Assembly (NCBI GenBank): GCA_017484065.1
Contig: JAFUTX010000022.1
Span: 1 to 52,427, forward strand
DNA: 52,427 nt
Reading direction: 5' to 3'
Source of the DNA: Bacilli bacterium
Lineage (GTDB): Bacteria; Bacillota_I; Bacilli_A; RF39; UBA660
In this document: one piece after another, positions 9,136 through 17,498 of the stretch
Layout of the letters: each line of letters opens with the position of its first letter
How positions within the stretch are numbered: position 1 is the first letter of the stretch
Notes under the pieces: model-generated
Told to the model about the DNA's origin: nothing
What the model saw: only the letters and a program-made list of their open reading frames with translations
The model's database searches: none
Program-made: the position numbers and the translations under genes

Positions 9136-9718
9136 TTATATTCCTCCTTATGTATTTTGAAAGTAACTTTACATTTGATGAATGATATAATTCGCCTAGC
9201 TTTTCAATTTTTATTTTATCTAATTTATTAAATTCATCCCTATCTATTCTTAAATCATTAAAAAGCATATTTTCCAGTTCTGTGTAGTTTTTTAACGGCG
9301 ATAATATATATAACTTATCACATAACGCCTTTTCTTTCGTTGCAATTTGATAAGAATATTCACCTTCCACTTTTAAAATTAATTCTTCTGGATAAGCTAA
9401 GACTGGAACATCTCTAAAAGTAAATACGCCAAACATTGTATTATATTCTTTTATTTTCTTCTTACTATTTGTTGCACAAGTAATTGTAGTTACTCGTTCA
9501 GGTATCATACCATAAAATGAAAGAGCATAATCAAAAGAAATATATGATGGTCCATAGATACTTCCAGCTAATAAATATCCTGGTGTATTAGGATTTGTTT
9601 CATATACTCCATTAATAATTCTATATAATTCTTTTGTTTTTACATCTCTAGATAGCTTAGTATTCTTATTACCATAATTATTTAATTTTTTCTTATAAAT
9701 ATCATTCGTAATTATCAT
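9128..9718 (-). CDS. AbiEi-type antitoxin / transcriptional regulator
   Basis: About 196 residues from ATG 9718, which has a good AAAAGAGGTG ribosome binding site; the longer frame to 9766 runs through the operator and is unlikely. The N-terminus (residues ~1-55) looks like a winged-helix DNA-binding segment ending in YRIINGVYETN, followed by the AbiEi core (GPSYISFDYALSFYGMIPE, then ATKEKALCDKLY). AbiEi proteins repress their operon and neutralise the downstream AbiEii toxin without direct protein contact. The large inverted repeat over the start region fits autoregulation. Confidence 0.85.
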   Translation of the reverse strand: MIITNDIYKKKLNNYGNKNTKLSRDVKTKELYRIINGVYETNPNTPGYLLAGSIYGPSYISFDYALSFYGMIPERVTTITCATNSKKKIKEYNTMFGVFTFRDVPVLAYPEELILKVEGEYSYQIATKEKALCDKLYILSPLKNYTELENMLFNDLRIDRDEFNKLDKIKIEKLGELYHSSNVKLLSKYIRRNINE

Positions 9719-9763
9719 ATTTTCACCTCTTTTTATCATTATATGATAAAATGTGGTGAAAAT
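9719..9763. promoter_or_regulatory. AbiE operator: long inverted repeat over the start region
   Basis: Two 21-nt arms (9719-9739 and 9743-9763) pair at 19 of 21 positions around a 3-nt centre. The inner core TTTATCAT/ATGATAAA is perfect. The right end touches the antitoxin start codon and covers its ribosome binding site. Known AbiEi proteins bind inverted repeats in their own promoters, so this is a probable operator; an RNA hairpin masking the ribosome binding site is an alternative. Confidence 0.7.
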
Positions 9764-9774
9764 CAATCATTTTT

Positions 9775-10389
9775 TCAACCTGCAACTGAATAAATTAAAC
9801 ATTTAGCAAGTTTACTTTTATAATAACTTTGCTTCATATTATTAATAATTTTCAATATAGCTCCTTCATATTCTCCATCATACTTGTAAAAATCTTGCCA
9901 AATAATAATAACAGCGCCATATACATCAATATTATTCGCTAAATATTTACTATTGAAAATCCAATTAAAATTACCGAAAATGGTAAATTCAGCTTTTTCA
10001 TTGTTATCGCTTACAAAAGCATAATTACCATTTTCATTTATAGAACATATTAAAGGATACTTATCTTTGTAATCTTTGCTTTCATAATCCACTTCAGTTG
10101 GTTTTACATTGTAAAGATCTTCAAATATATATTTAGTTGGAGTAATATATTCCATTTCTTCTAAAAGATCATAAATGTTTTCGTTAATAAAATCTAATTT
10201 TAAATGAAAATCATATCTATTATCAGATTCTACTACATCATATTTGGATGTATCAATAATCTTATTCATTTCCTCAATTATATTTTCATACTGTTCCTTA
10301 ATAGAAAAATTATTATCTGTATACCAATTACTCTTTCTTTTTCTAATAGATATTGTAGTCAATAAACCATTTACTAAAAATCTTCCCAT
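9775..10389 (-). CDS. Hypothetical protein, no family recognised
   Basis: A 204-residue soluble protein rich in Asn, Tyr, Asp and Lys. No signal peptide, membrane segment or catalytic motif is apparent. It begins MGRFLVNGLLTTISIRKRKSNWY and contains an acidic middle (DFINENIYDLLEEMEYITP) and a hydrophobic stretch YGAVIIIWQDFY. It has its own promoter at 10408-10436 and ends 12 nt before the AbiE operator, so it could be cargo of the same accessory island. It might be an effector or immunity protein, but nothing in the sequence shows this. Confidence 0.6.
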   Translation of the reverse strand: MGRFLVNGLLTTISIRKRKSNWYTDNNFSIKEQYENIIEEMNKIIDTSKYDVVESDNRYDFHLKLDFINENIYDLLEEMEYITPTKYIFEDLYNVKPTEVDYESKDYKDKYPLICSINENGNYAFVSDNNEKAEFTIFGNFNWIFNSKYLANNIDVYGAVIIIWQDFYKYDGEYEGAILKIINNMKQSYYKSKLAKCLIYSVAG

Positions 10390-10407
10390 AAATAATCACC
10401 TAAATAC

Positions 10408-10436
10408 ATAATAATGTTATTATGGCTTTTTGTCAA
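10408..10436 (-). promoter_or_regulatory. Sigma-70-type promoter for the 9775-10389 gene
   Basis: On the minus strand TTGACA, a 17-bp spacer, then TATTAT, about 20 bp before the start codon. Confidence 0.6.
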
Positions 10437-10496
10437 TTTATTTTTATTAATGTTTGAATAAAGAAAAGTTGTGTAAAGAAAGCAAATAGAAAAAAC

Positions 10497-11171
10497 TTAA
10501 CTAATAGCTACAAAAGGTGATGCTTTTTTTAATGAACGTACCTTTTCTGTTATTAAATTACTATCATATAAAGTATTATAATTATCATTTAAGAAATGAT
10601 CACAAAAATATCTTTTACCTAAGTTACTTGATGTTTCATAATAGTCAAAAGGTATTATTATTCTATCTAACAAGATACCTTTATTAATTATTGAAATCAT
10701 TATGTTATTACCATAAATAGTATAATAAAAGTTTTGTTTTAAGCTTTCATTATCTATATTATATTTTTCACAGTATCTAAAGAATAAAGCTACTAATTCA
10801 CTTAAACTATTAGTATTATAAGTATTACTAGATATTTCTTTATACCCCATTTTTAATAAATCATTCTTAATATTATCATGATTAATAATTATCTTTTTTT
10901 TATATTTTTTAGCTATACTTATTTTGTCATCTAATACCCCATTATTAATACTAGTATCAAATATAACTAAATCTACCATTTTAATTATTTCTGCAATTTT
11001 AACTATATAATCTTCATTATAGTTTTTTTGTAATACTTCTATATCAGTTATTATAGTAATATTTAAATCTTTTAATTTATCTATTAATATAGCATAACTA
11101 TTATTAATTTCATATATATCATTACGATTACTATCTATTGATGCATCACTACAAATTAATATTTTTCCCAT
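10497..11171 (-). CDS. Hypothetical protein with Rossmann-like N-terminus
   Basis: About 224 residues starting at ATG 11171 (MGKILICSDASID). The longer frame to 11261 is rejected because it would run through the promoter. Alternating beta-strand-like and helical stretches (KILICSD, NITIITDIEVL, VDLVIFDTS, KKIIINHDN) over residues 1-125 suggest an alpha/beta fold, perhaps of the kind seen in nucleoside deoxyribosyltransferases, without clear catalytic residues. The C-terminal part is not recognised. It is a single gene with its own promoter. Confidence 0.5.
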   Translation of the reverse strand: MGKILICSDASIDSNRNDIYEINNSYAILIDKLKDLNITIITDIEVLQKNYNEDYIVKIAEIIKMVDLVIFDTSINNGVLDDKISIAKKYKKKIIINHDNIKNDLLKMGYKEISSNTYNTNSLSELVALFFRYCEKYNIDNESLKQNFYYTIYGNNIMISIINKGILLDRIIIPFDYYETSSNLGKRYFCDHFLNDNYNTLYDSNLITEKVRSLKKASPFVAIS

Positions 11172-11232
11172 TATCTTGCCCTTCTTTAAATAATTGTATT
11201 TATATATCAGTGTTTTAAGACCAACAAGAGAA

Positions 11233-11261
11233 ATATTATAACAAATTAAGTTTATTGTCAA
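11233..11261 (-). promoter_or_regulatory. Sigma-70-type promoter for the 10497-11171 gene
   Basis: On the minus strand TTGACA, a 17-bp spacer, then TAATAT (an overlapping TATAAT has a 15-bp spacer). It lies inside the longest open frame, which argues for the shorter start at 11171. Confidence 0.55.
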
Positions 11262-11326
11262 GTAGTATTTAAAAATAATTATATAAAAAAATTTTCACAG
11301 TAATTAAATCATGAAAACCTTTATTA

Positions 11327-11437
11327 TTATAAACCTAATGTATATGGATTAGAACTTGTACCTGCTCCTCCTGTTATTGTAACTGTTGATTTTAAATATA
11401 GCGCTGGGCGAATTGCAAATACGCTATAGACATTAGT
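11327..11437 (-). pseudogene. Relict 3' end of a DGR-target-like gene
   Basis: About 33 codons ending VYSVFAIRPALYLKSTVTITGG and then AGTSSNPYTLGL align with the C-terminus of the target protein encoded at 17499-19052 (VRPVLYLKS, GTSSNPYQLS). The upstream sequence to about 11640 is AT-rich and stop-laden, with no N-terminal anchor, no body domain and no GC-rich variable segment. The open frame extends upstream to 11569 but that part has no similarity to the family. It is probably a decayed or recombined-away copy; the gap 11438-11644 otherwise shows nothing. Confidence 0.65.
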
Positions 11438-11644
11438 GACAATTATGAATTTTTTTATTTTCAATAATTTATAACAAAAATAAAAAATAGTAAAATACTT
11501 ATTTAAGACGAAATCATAAATAATAACACTTTTTATCATATTTAGATAAAATTCTAATAAAACTGCCACAATGTGCTTACGAAGTATTTTAGCCAGAAAT
11601 TACCCTGCATAAACTATATCTAACACTGCTATTTTCTTTATCGA

Positions 11645-12325
11645 CTACTTATTCTTTAATTCATCTTGCATATACTCAAAGTCTCTATATTTCCTATATT
11701 TATCATAATTAGAGATAATTTTATCAGTATTTCCTATTCGTTTTATTTGTCCTAGCTCTTTATCATTTAATAAAGAATAATCTCTGAATAAATAAAAATA
11801 TTCAAAAAAATCATTTTCTTCAATATTCATTTTATTATTTATTATAAAATCCATATTATTTACAACATCTTCGATTTGTCTATTTGATATTTTTTTATTA
11901 TACTCATCTAAAGACATAATCTTTTTTGCAGGATTACCGCAATATACTGAATTTGATTCAATATTTCCACTAACAATACTCCCAGCACCGATTATAACGT
12001 TATCCCCAATACATGTATTTTTTAACACAATTGAATTCATACCTATAAATACATTATTACCAATAGATACTCTACCAACATTCCCATACATTCTGTCATA
12101 CACAGAAGAAAGGACCGCCCAAGAATAATCATGAGTTAGTATTATAACTCCTCTTGTTATCATTACATTATTTCCAATTTTTATTAATTTAGGATTTTGA
12201 ATATCAATAATAGTGTTATCAGGATCAAATATTCGAAAATTATCACCTATAGTTATTCCTTTTTTCTTATAATATTCGATTTTTTTTAGACGTTTTTTTT
12301 CTTTACTCTGTTTAATAAATCTCAT
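11645..12325 (-). CDS. Left-handed beta-helix O-acetyltransferase (WbbJ-like)
   Basis: A 226-residue hexapeptide-repeat acyltransferase. Repeats run from IDIQNPKLIKIGNNVMI through VSIGNNVFIGMNSIVL, CIGDNVIIGAGSIV and SNSVYCGNPAKKI, the last being the usual end of the coil. HDYSW near residue 75 carries the probable catalytic His. The C-terminal ~70 residues form an extension without repeats. Expected to acetylate a sugar of the surface glycan using acetyl-CoA. It is the last gene of the glycan locus, 59 nt after the flippase gene. Confidence 0.82.
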   Translation of the reverse strand: MRFIKQSKEKKRLKKIEYYKKKGITIGDNFRIFDPDNTIIDIQNPKLIKIGNNVMITRGVIILTHDYSWAVLSSVYDRMYGNVGRVSIGNNVFIGMNSIVLKNTCIGDNVIIGAGSIVSGNIESNSVYCGNPAKKIMSLDEYNKKISNRQIEDVVNNMDFIINNKMNIEENDFFEYFYLFRDYSLLNDKELGQIKRIGNTDKIISNYDKYRKYRDFEYMQDELKNK

Positions 12326-12384
12326 CTACTTATAACCTCACTTTTATTTTTACTATTTTATATATTTTTATTTGCTCAATTAAA

Positions 12385-13932
12385 CTAATTTATAGATTTA
12401 TAATTATTTTGAATAGTCTTTTTATTTATAATTTTTTTTATTAATTTCATATAATATTTAAACTCAGCATTTTTCCTATATAATAAGTACATAGTTAAAT
12501 TAGGTACTATAAGACATATTAATCCATTAATGAAAAGTTGAATAGTTGATGAACTAATTATAAATATATTTGATATAAAATATGTACTTAACATAATAAT
12601 AATCGTCACCAACATATTTAATAATAACTCTTTATAATAATCTGCATAAGTTTTATTAAATAGTTTTTTATATACATATTTGGGATAGCTATAAAACCAT
12701 AGAACTAATCTACTAATTATTGTTCCTAAAAATACTCCTGCTAATCCAATTATTTTTAATAGTATTATTGAACAAAATAAATTTATTAGTATTTGCAGTA
12801 CAGGTATGTATTTATCATCAACCCATATTCCTGCTGCATCTTTAAAAATGTTATAAGAATTTCTCATCATATCTTGATAATAATTAGTAACTAATATTAT
12901 CGATACAAATTCACTAAGCAAATATTTATCACCAATCCATATCGATATAAAAGGCCTTATAAGCATAAATAAACATACTGATGTAAAAGTAGTAATCCAA
13001 AAATTAATAAAACTAATTTTTTTAAAAATTAAATAGTTTTTTTCGCAATCATTTTCTACAAGCAGGTTACCAATACTAGGCATAGTAGCATAGACAAAGT
13101 TTTGAAACAATTTTTTTATAGAAGATATTATATAATTATAATTTGTATATAATCCAACAGTTTTTATTCCGATAAATATTGATATTAATATATTATCTGT
13201 CCCATTAGTAACAGAACTTGATATTTTATGAATCATTAATGCTCTAACTTTATTGAAGATATCACTTTTTAATTCTGCATCAATGTTATAGTTATTTTTT
13301 TCTTTCATATATGGATAATCTTTATTCACTTTAATATTTATTATGATATTTTCTATAATTATACATACTATTTTTATTATTAAATATAAATAATAGTTTT
13401 TAGTAAAATATATTACAAATATTTGTGATATATTTAATACTATTATATATAATATATTAATTATATTTATAAAATAGTTTTTTTGATAAGCAAATAATAA
13501 ATTTCTTTTATAAGAAATAATATATGTTGAAATAGTAGTTAATAAAAATAATAAATATACTATTATTATATTAATATTAACAGTTATATCTTTTACTATA
13601 TATCTTAAAAATGGTATAAATAGTAATCCAATCATAAAAATCATAATAGAAATGATTCTGTAAGCTTTTTTATAAAAAGTCATTATCGATTTTATAGTTT
13701 TTATATCATTAACTTTTATATATTTATATAAATGATAATTAATTGCACTTCCTATTCCTAATTCAAACAAATTTAAAAACGTTAATATGTTTGTAAACAA
13801 TCCATTTAAACCATTGTATTCAATACCTAATATTTTTATAAATAATTTTTGAGCGATGAATAAGAAAACAAAATTTACAATAGTATTAACAAATGACATC
13901 ACAGAATTTTTTATAGAATATTTTGTTCTCAT
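12385..13932 (-). CDS. Polysaccharide flippase (Wzx/MATE-like)
   Basis: A 515-residue polytopic membrane protein with about 12-14 hydrophobic segments. It fits the oligosaccharide flippase family that moves undecaprenyl-linked repeat units across the membrane. The N-terminal block (SVMSFVNTIVNFVFLFIAQK, then GIEYNGLNGLFTNILTFLNL) is characteristic. The region VTNGTDNILISIFIGIKTVGLYTNY is a typical middle segment. It lies 2 nt downstream of the glycosyltransferase gene and is part of the same operon. Confidence 0.85.
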   Translation of the reverse strand: MRTKYSIKNSVMSFVNTIVNFVFLFIAQKLFIKILGIEYNGLNGLFTNILTFLNLFELGIGSAINYHLYKYIKVNDIKTIKSIMTFYKKAYRIISIMIFMIGLLFIPFLRYIVKDITVNINIIIVYLLFLLTTISTYIISYKRNLLFAYQKNYFINIINILYIIVLNISQIFVIYFTKNYYLYLIIKIVCIIIENIIINIKVNKDYPYMKEKNNYNIDAELKSDIFNKVRALMIHKISSSVTNGTDNILISIFIGIKTVGLYTNYNYIISSIKKLFQNFVYATMPSIGNLLVENDCEKNYLIFKKISFINFWITTFTSVCLFMLIRPFISIWIGDKYLLSEFVSIILVTNYYQDMMRNSYNIFKDAAGIWVDDKYIPVLQILINLFCSIILLKIIGLAGVFLGTIISRLVLWFYSYPKYVYKKLFNKTYADYYKELLLNMLVTIIIMLSTYFISNIFIISSSTIQLFINGLICLIVPNLTMYLLYRKNAEFKYYMKLIKKIINKKTIQNNYKSIN

Positions 13933-13934
13933 AT

Positions 13935-15050
13935 CTAATTATCCCAATCAATTTTGTTATATTTTTTAATCAAATTTAACGAATTTGAATTATTATATTT
14001 CTTAGTACCATAATAAATAAAATCTATAATACTATTATTTTCATAAAAATCTACATACCTCTTATATTCAGCACTTCCATTATAATAATTACCTTTATTA
14101 GCAATTTCTTTATATTTATTTAATTCTCCTGGTAAAAATTTATAATGTTTTAATATCAGATTACATTCAGTATTAATATTATTTTTATATGGATAAAGGA
14201 AATGAGATTTAATATAAATGTCTTTCTTTTTAAAATATACAAGTGGATATTTGGTTAAACAAGGAGATATATTAAATAACCTCTTTCTAGGTCCTCCACT
14301 TATATTGTAAAAAAGAGAAGATTTATTTTCAATATAAGAATCCGCATCAAAATAAATACAATTCTTATAATAATCCTTTATTTTTCCATTTGCATAATAA
14401 TCTTTATTGGCATACATATCTACCATAAGAGCTCTAGCTCTTATAATATTTTTTTTCTCACAGTAAGCAATAACATTTTTTATACTCTTATTTTCACATT
14501 CATTATATACTAATAATTCATCTGAATCAGCAATAAAATACCATCTATTATATCCATAATGTGCTATTATTCTATTAATCCATCCAACTCTTCTTGATGA
14601 TGTATAAGTTGTTTTAGTTTGAAGTAAAATTACATCTTTTTGTTTTAATAAATATTCAATACTGCCATCATTAGAATCATTATCTAAAATAATAAATTTA
14701 TCTATACCAAGTTTTCGATGATGAGATATAAATTTTTCTAATTTTATCAAATCATTTTTTTGAACACAAATTGCTATAATATCATTATCATAGACTTTCT
14801 CATTTTTTATTACACTTATATCAGCAGTCATAAAATCTCGAGCAACATTGATATATTCAGGATTAGAACATATTGCTTTATTAAATTTATTAATCCAATT
14901 CTTTTCATCGTTAATAGTTAAAAACTGTTTTTTATTTTGTATTAAAAGATAATTTAAATACTTTTTATAATCATGTATTTTAAAGATATATTTATGTTCT
15001 TTAAGAAAATTCTTTAATTGTTTTGGTATCAGTTTTTGGCATTTTAACAT
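13935..15050 (-). CDS. Glycosyltransferase, family 2-like (Glyco_tranf_2_4 type)
   Basis: A 371-residue protein whose GT-A core starts near residue 85: DIIAICVQKNDLIKLEKFISHH, FIILDNDSNDGS, and the acidic metal site YFIADSDELLVY. This arrangement, with a regular spacing of NDS and DSDE motifs, matches glycosyltransferases of the DUF23/GT92-like and Glyco_tranf_2_4 group. The N-terminal 80 residues are basic and unrecognised. No transmembrane helices. Donor and acceptor are unknown. It lies between a GT4 gene and the flippase, implying a role in building the repeat unit. Confidence 0.78.
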   Translation of the reverse strand: MLKCQKLIPKQLKNFLKEHKYIFKIHDYKKYLNYLLIQNKKQFLTINDEKNWINKFNKAICSNPEYINVARDFMTADISVIKNEKVYDNDIIAICVQKNDLIKLEKFISHHRKLGIDKFIILDNDSNDGSIEYLLKQKDVILLQTKTTYTSSRRVGWINRIIAHYGYNRWYFIADSDELLVYNECENKSIKNVIAYCEKKNIIRARALMVDMYANKDYYANGKIKDYYKNCIYFDADSYIENKSSLFYNISGGPRKRLFNISPCLTKYPLVYFKKKDIYIKSHFLYPYKNNINTECNLILKHYKFLPGELNKYKEIANKGNYYNGSAEYKRYVDFYENNSIIDFIYYGTKKYNNSNSLNLIKKYNKIDWDN

Positions 15051-15067
15051 ATAATATCTAATCCCTT

Positions 15068-16132
15068 CTATACTAAACCCCTATATATCTTTTCTAACTC
15101 TTTAGTAATATCTTTTATATCATAACCATTATTAATAGTATCTTTATAAGCATTTTCTCTTTTATAATATTTGATATTATTAATGGTATTCATCCATTTA
15201 ATAATATCATAATTATCTACTTTATAAAAGTTATTAGATATATTAGCATCACTTGGTACATTATTAGATACAACAACTGGTAAACCATTAGTTTGAGCTT
15301 CTATTGCTACTATTCCAAGTCCTTCATATAATGATGGAAACAAAAATACATCAAATGCATTTAATATTTCATTTATATTATCTCTAAAGCCTAAAAAGAT
15401 TACTTTATCATCTATATTTAATAATTTAACTTTATTTCTAATTGCATCTTCTAATTCACCACTACCAACTAGCAATAGTACTGCCTTATCATCTTTCTTT
15501 TGTATTTCATTAAATAAATCAATTAGAAATTCATGATTCTTTTGTTTAGAAAATCTCCCAACATGACCATATACTTTTTTATCTTCAATATTTAATTCTT
15601 TACGATATTTATTTCTAATTGATTTATTATATTTATATTTATCTATAGCAATACCATTTTTTAATAAGATTACATTATCAGTATTTGTATATAATGATTT
15701 AGTAGCAGCAAGTGAACAAGTTAACTTAATATCAATTAGTTTTAAATATAAAGGACTTAATATTTTCATTATTACTCTTCTTAACTTATTATAATTAATA
15801 GTATTATGAGAATGAGCTATAATATGTTTTATCCCACATAATTTAGCTATTAAAGCTACTTGAAAAGAAAATAAAAAAATAGCTGAATTAATATGAATAA
15901 TATCATATTTATTCTTTTTTAAATGTTTATATAAACGATAGTTATATACAATCTTTCCCTTGATAGATCTTCTATCACTATTAAGATTATAAACATTATC
16001 TTTATTATTAAATATATGTACTTGTGTAATATAATCAAATTTAATATCATTACTAATATTATTATCTATATCAGTTATTAATTTAGTTATACCACCATAA
16101 TTAAATCCATCAATTATTTGCAATACTTTCAT
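15068..16132 (-). CDS. Glycosyltransferase family 4
   Basis: A 354-residue GT-B enzyme. The N-terminal domain begins MKVLQIIDGFNYGGITKLI (acceptor side), and the nucleotide-sugar side shows YGHVGRFSKQKNHEFLIDLF, LLLVGSGELED, and the EX7E motif in FLFPSLYEGLGIVAIEAQ. GT4 enzymes are retaining, using UDP- or GDP-sugars. It shares one base with the preceding gene (16132, TAATG arrangement), indicating translational coupling. Confidence 0.9.
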   Translation of the reverse strand: MKVLQIIDGFNYGGITKLITDIDNNISNDIKFDYITQVHIFNNKDNVYNLNSDRRSIKGKIVYNYRLYKHLKKNKYDIIHINSAIFLFSFQVALIAKLCGIKHIIAHSHNTINYNKLRRVIMKILSPLYLKLIDIKLTCSLAATKSLYTNTDNVILLKNGIAIDKYKYNKSIRNKYRKELNIEDKKVYGHVGRFSKQKNHEFLIDLFNEIQKKDDKAVLLLVGSGELEDAIRNKVKLLNIDDKVIFLGFRDNINEILNAFDVFLFPSLYEGLGIVAIEAQTNGLPVVVSNNVPSDANISNNFYKVDNYDIIKWMNTINNIKYYKRENAYKDTINNGYDIKDITKELEKIYRGLV

Positions 16133-17088
16133 TATCTTTTACCTTTTACTTTCAAATACATATTTATAATAAACTTATATAATTTAGGACTAATTCTAAA
16201 TATAATAAGTCTTATTTTAAGATTTCTTCTCATTTTACATTTTAATATTTTTAAAGAAAATAATTTATTATATATAGTAATTATATTTTTTCTATTTAAA
16301 ACATCAATAACTTTTTTATTATTTCTTAAATATAATCTTGTAGTTAATTCTAAAATGCCAATATTATTTTCTATAAAGTTAGGATATACATTATTAATGT
16401 AATTATATCTTTCTAATGCTGCTTCATACATATCTATATTTCTCTGAACATCTTCTCTTTGCTTTCTACATATTCCAGCATCATTTTTTAAATAATAATA
16501 TTTAATTTGATTAGAATAAATAATATTATCAGTTTTCATAATCACTTTATGAGTTATGGCAATATCATTAACTTTTTTATTTTCAAATCTAATATCATCA
16601 TATAATTCTTTTTTGACAAGTTTATTCCAAGTAGCCACTGCATTATCTTCTACCAAAAAAACTTTTTTTAACATATCTTTAGCAGTTATTATATTAATTT
16701 GTTCTTCTTCATTTGTTACTTCAAATTCATAATTAAATATATCCTTTGACTTACATGTTACAAAATCACTATTATATTCTTTAGATAAATTATATAAGTA
16801 TTCTATTGTATCTAATTCTATAAAGTCATCAGCATCTATAAAATATAAATAATCTCCATTAGCATTATCTATCCCCACATTTCTAGATAAAGCTAGTCCC
16901 ATATTTTCTTGATTTATTATTTTAATTCTTTTATCTTTATAACCTTTACATATAGATAATGTTTTATCAGTTGATCCATCATTAACTATTATTATTTCTA
17001 AATCTTTATATGTTTGATTAACTACACTATCTAAACATTTCTTAATATATTTTTCTCCGTTATATACATTTATTATTACTGATACCAT
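16132..17088 (-). CDS. Glycosyltransferase family 2
   Basis: A 318-residue inverting GT-A enzyme: VSVIINVYNGEKYIKKCLDS, EIIIVNDGSTDKT, and LYFIDADDFIE as the metal-binding DxD region. Similar enzymes build capsule or teichoic-acid-like glycans. The C-terminal third is basic and helical. It is the first gene of the downstream glycan sub-operon (16132 to 11645), and its leader contains the hairpin at 17115-17142. The ATG is preceded by AAAGGAG. Confidence 0.9.
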   Translation of the reverse strand: MVSVIINVYNGEKYIKKCLDSVVNQTYKDLEIIIVNDGSTDKTLSICKGYKDKRIKIINQENMGLALSRNVGIDNANGDYLYFIDADDFIELDTIEYLYNLSKEYNSDFVTCKSKDIFNYEFEVTNEEEQINIITAKDMLKKVFLVEDNAVATWNKLVKKELYDDIRFENKKVNDIAITHKVIMKTDNIIYSNQIKYYYLKNDAGICRKQREDVQRNIDMYEAALERYNYINNVYPNFIENNIGILELTTRLYLRNNKKVIDVLNRKNIITIYNKLFSLKILKCKMRRNLKIRLIIFRISPKLYKFIINMYLKVKGKR

Positions 17089-17114
17089 TTAAATACTCCT
17101 TTATAATTTAGATA

Positions 17115-17142
17115 AAAGACTACTATAGCCATAGTAGTCTTT
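17115..17142 (-). terminator. Conserved CTACTAT hairpin: terminator or attenuator
   Basis: A perfect 12-bp stem around a 4-nt loop, followed on the minus strand by TTTTAT and on the plus strand by a longer T-rich run. It lies 27 bp before the GT2 start and downstream of the template repeat, so it could end the template RNA or attenuate the glycan sub-operon. Near-copies occur at 23301-23335 and 31578-31601. Confidence 0.6.
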
Positions 17143-17172
17143 CCCTTTTTATTTTTATACGCCGATTAACAG

Positions 17173-17221
17173 TTGTACGTATACCCCTGTGTACGTATAT
17201 TTCTTTTAGGGCAAAAGCCCA
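17173..17221 (-). other. Structured segment downstream of the DGR template
   Basis: Two adjacent hairpins: an arm pair at 17177-17184/17189-17196 (8 bp with one wobble, CCCT loop, extendable by three pairs) and GGGC-AAAA-GCCC at 17209-17220 with flanking CTTT/AAAG pairing. They lie between the template repeat and the hairpin at 17115, probably within the same transcript. A role in presenting the template RNA to the reverse transcriptase is speculative. Confidence 0.35.
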
Positions 17222-17282
17222 AAGATATGTTTTGTCCTTTATCCTGTTGACTATATAGCCTTGACCATATAATATCGAAGAC

Positions 17283-17396
17283 ATAAAGGGCTGGCGGACC
17301 GCATTCGCGTTATCGACGTTGTTGTTGTTCACGTTACCATCATTGTTCAGATTGGCAGCATTGTCAGAGTTGTTACCATCATTGGAATTCGGCGAT
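17283..17396 (-). repeat. DGR template repeat (TR)
   Basis: This 114-bp GC-rich segment aligns with the 3' part of the neighbouring target gene (17568-17682) with one indel. In the target's frame it reads SPNSNDGNNSDNAANL then NNDGNVNNNNVDNANAVR, an Asn-rich (AAC/AAT) stretch typical of DGR templates. Of 19 substitutions between the two copies over the aligned coding part, 18 fall at adenines of the template strand and one at a G. The conserved GCGGTCCGCC block at the 3' side corresponds to the homing (IMH-like) region. Short open frames across it are incidental. No promoter of its own is convincing; cotranscription with the target gene is likely. Confidence 0.92.
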
Positions 17397-17460
17397 TAAT
17401 AACAAACATACCTTACATTTATATAATTTTAATAAATGCCTTGTTAGTATAGATACGTCG

Positions 17461-17491
17461 GTGCCGGGACGACCTCGCCGTCCAGCGGCAC
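17461..17491. other. GC-rich hairpin/cruciform just past the DGR target gene
   Basis: GTGCCG and GGACG pair with CGTCC and CGGCAC to give an 11-bp stem with a 2-nt bulge and a 7-nt loop, in otherwise very AT-rich DNA, 7 nt beyond the stop codon at 17499. No T-run follows on the minus strand, so it is unlikely to be a terminator. In characterised DGRs a hairpin/cruciform beyond the variable repeat promotes target recognition, and this one has the right position. Confidence 0.75.
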
Positions 17492-17498
17492 ATATAGA

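Noticed and set aside
9719-9766. Upstream ATG of the AbiEi gene
   Set aside because: It lies in the operator and has no ribosome binding site; ATG 9718 has a strong one.
17123-17332. Open frame of 69 codons across the template repeat (MNNNNVDNANAVRQPF...)
   Set aside because: It is the template read in the target frame and then beyond; it has no ribosome binding site and is explained by the DGR.
17461-17491. Rho-independent terminator for the target gene
   Set aside because: No T-run follows on the coding strand, and the template beyond must be transcribed; the DGR hairpin explanation fits better.
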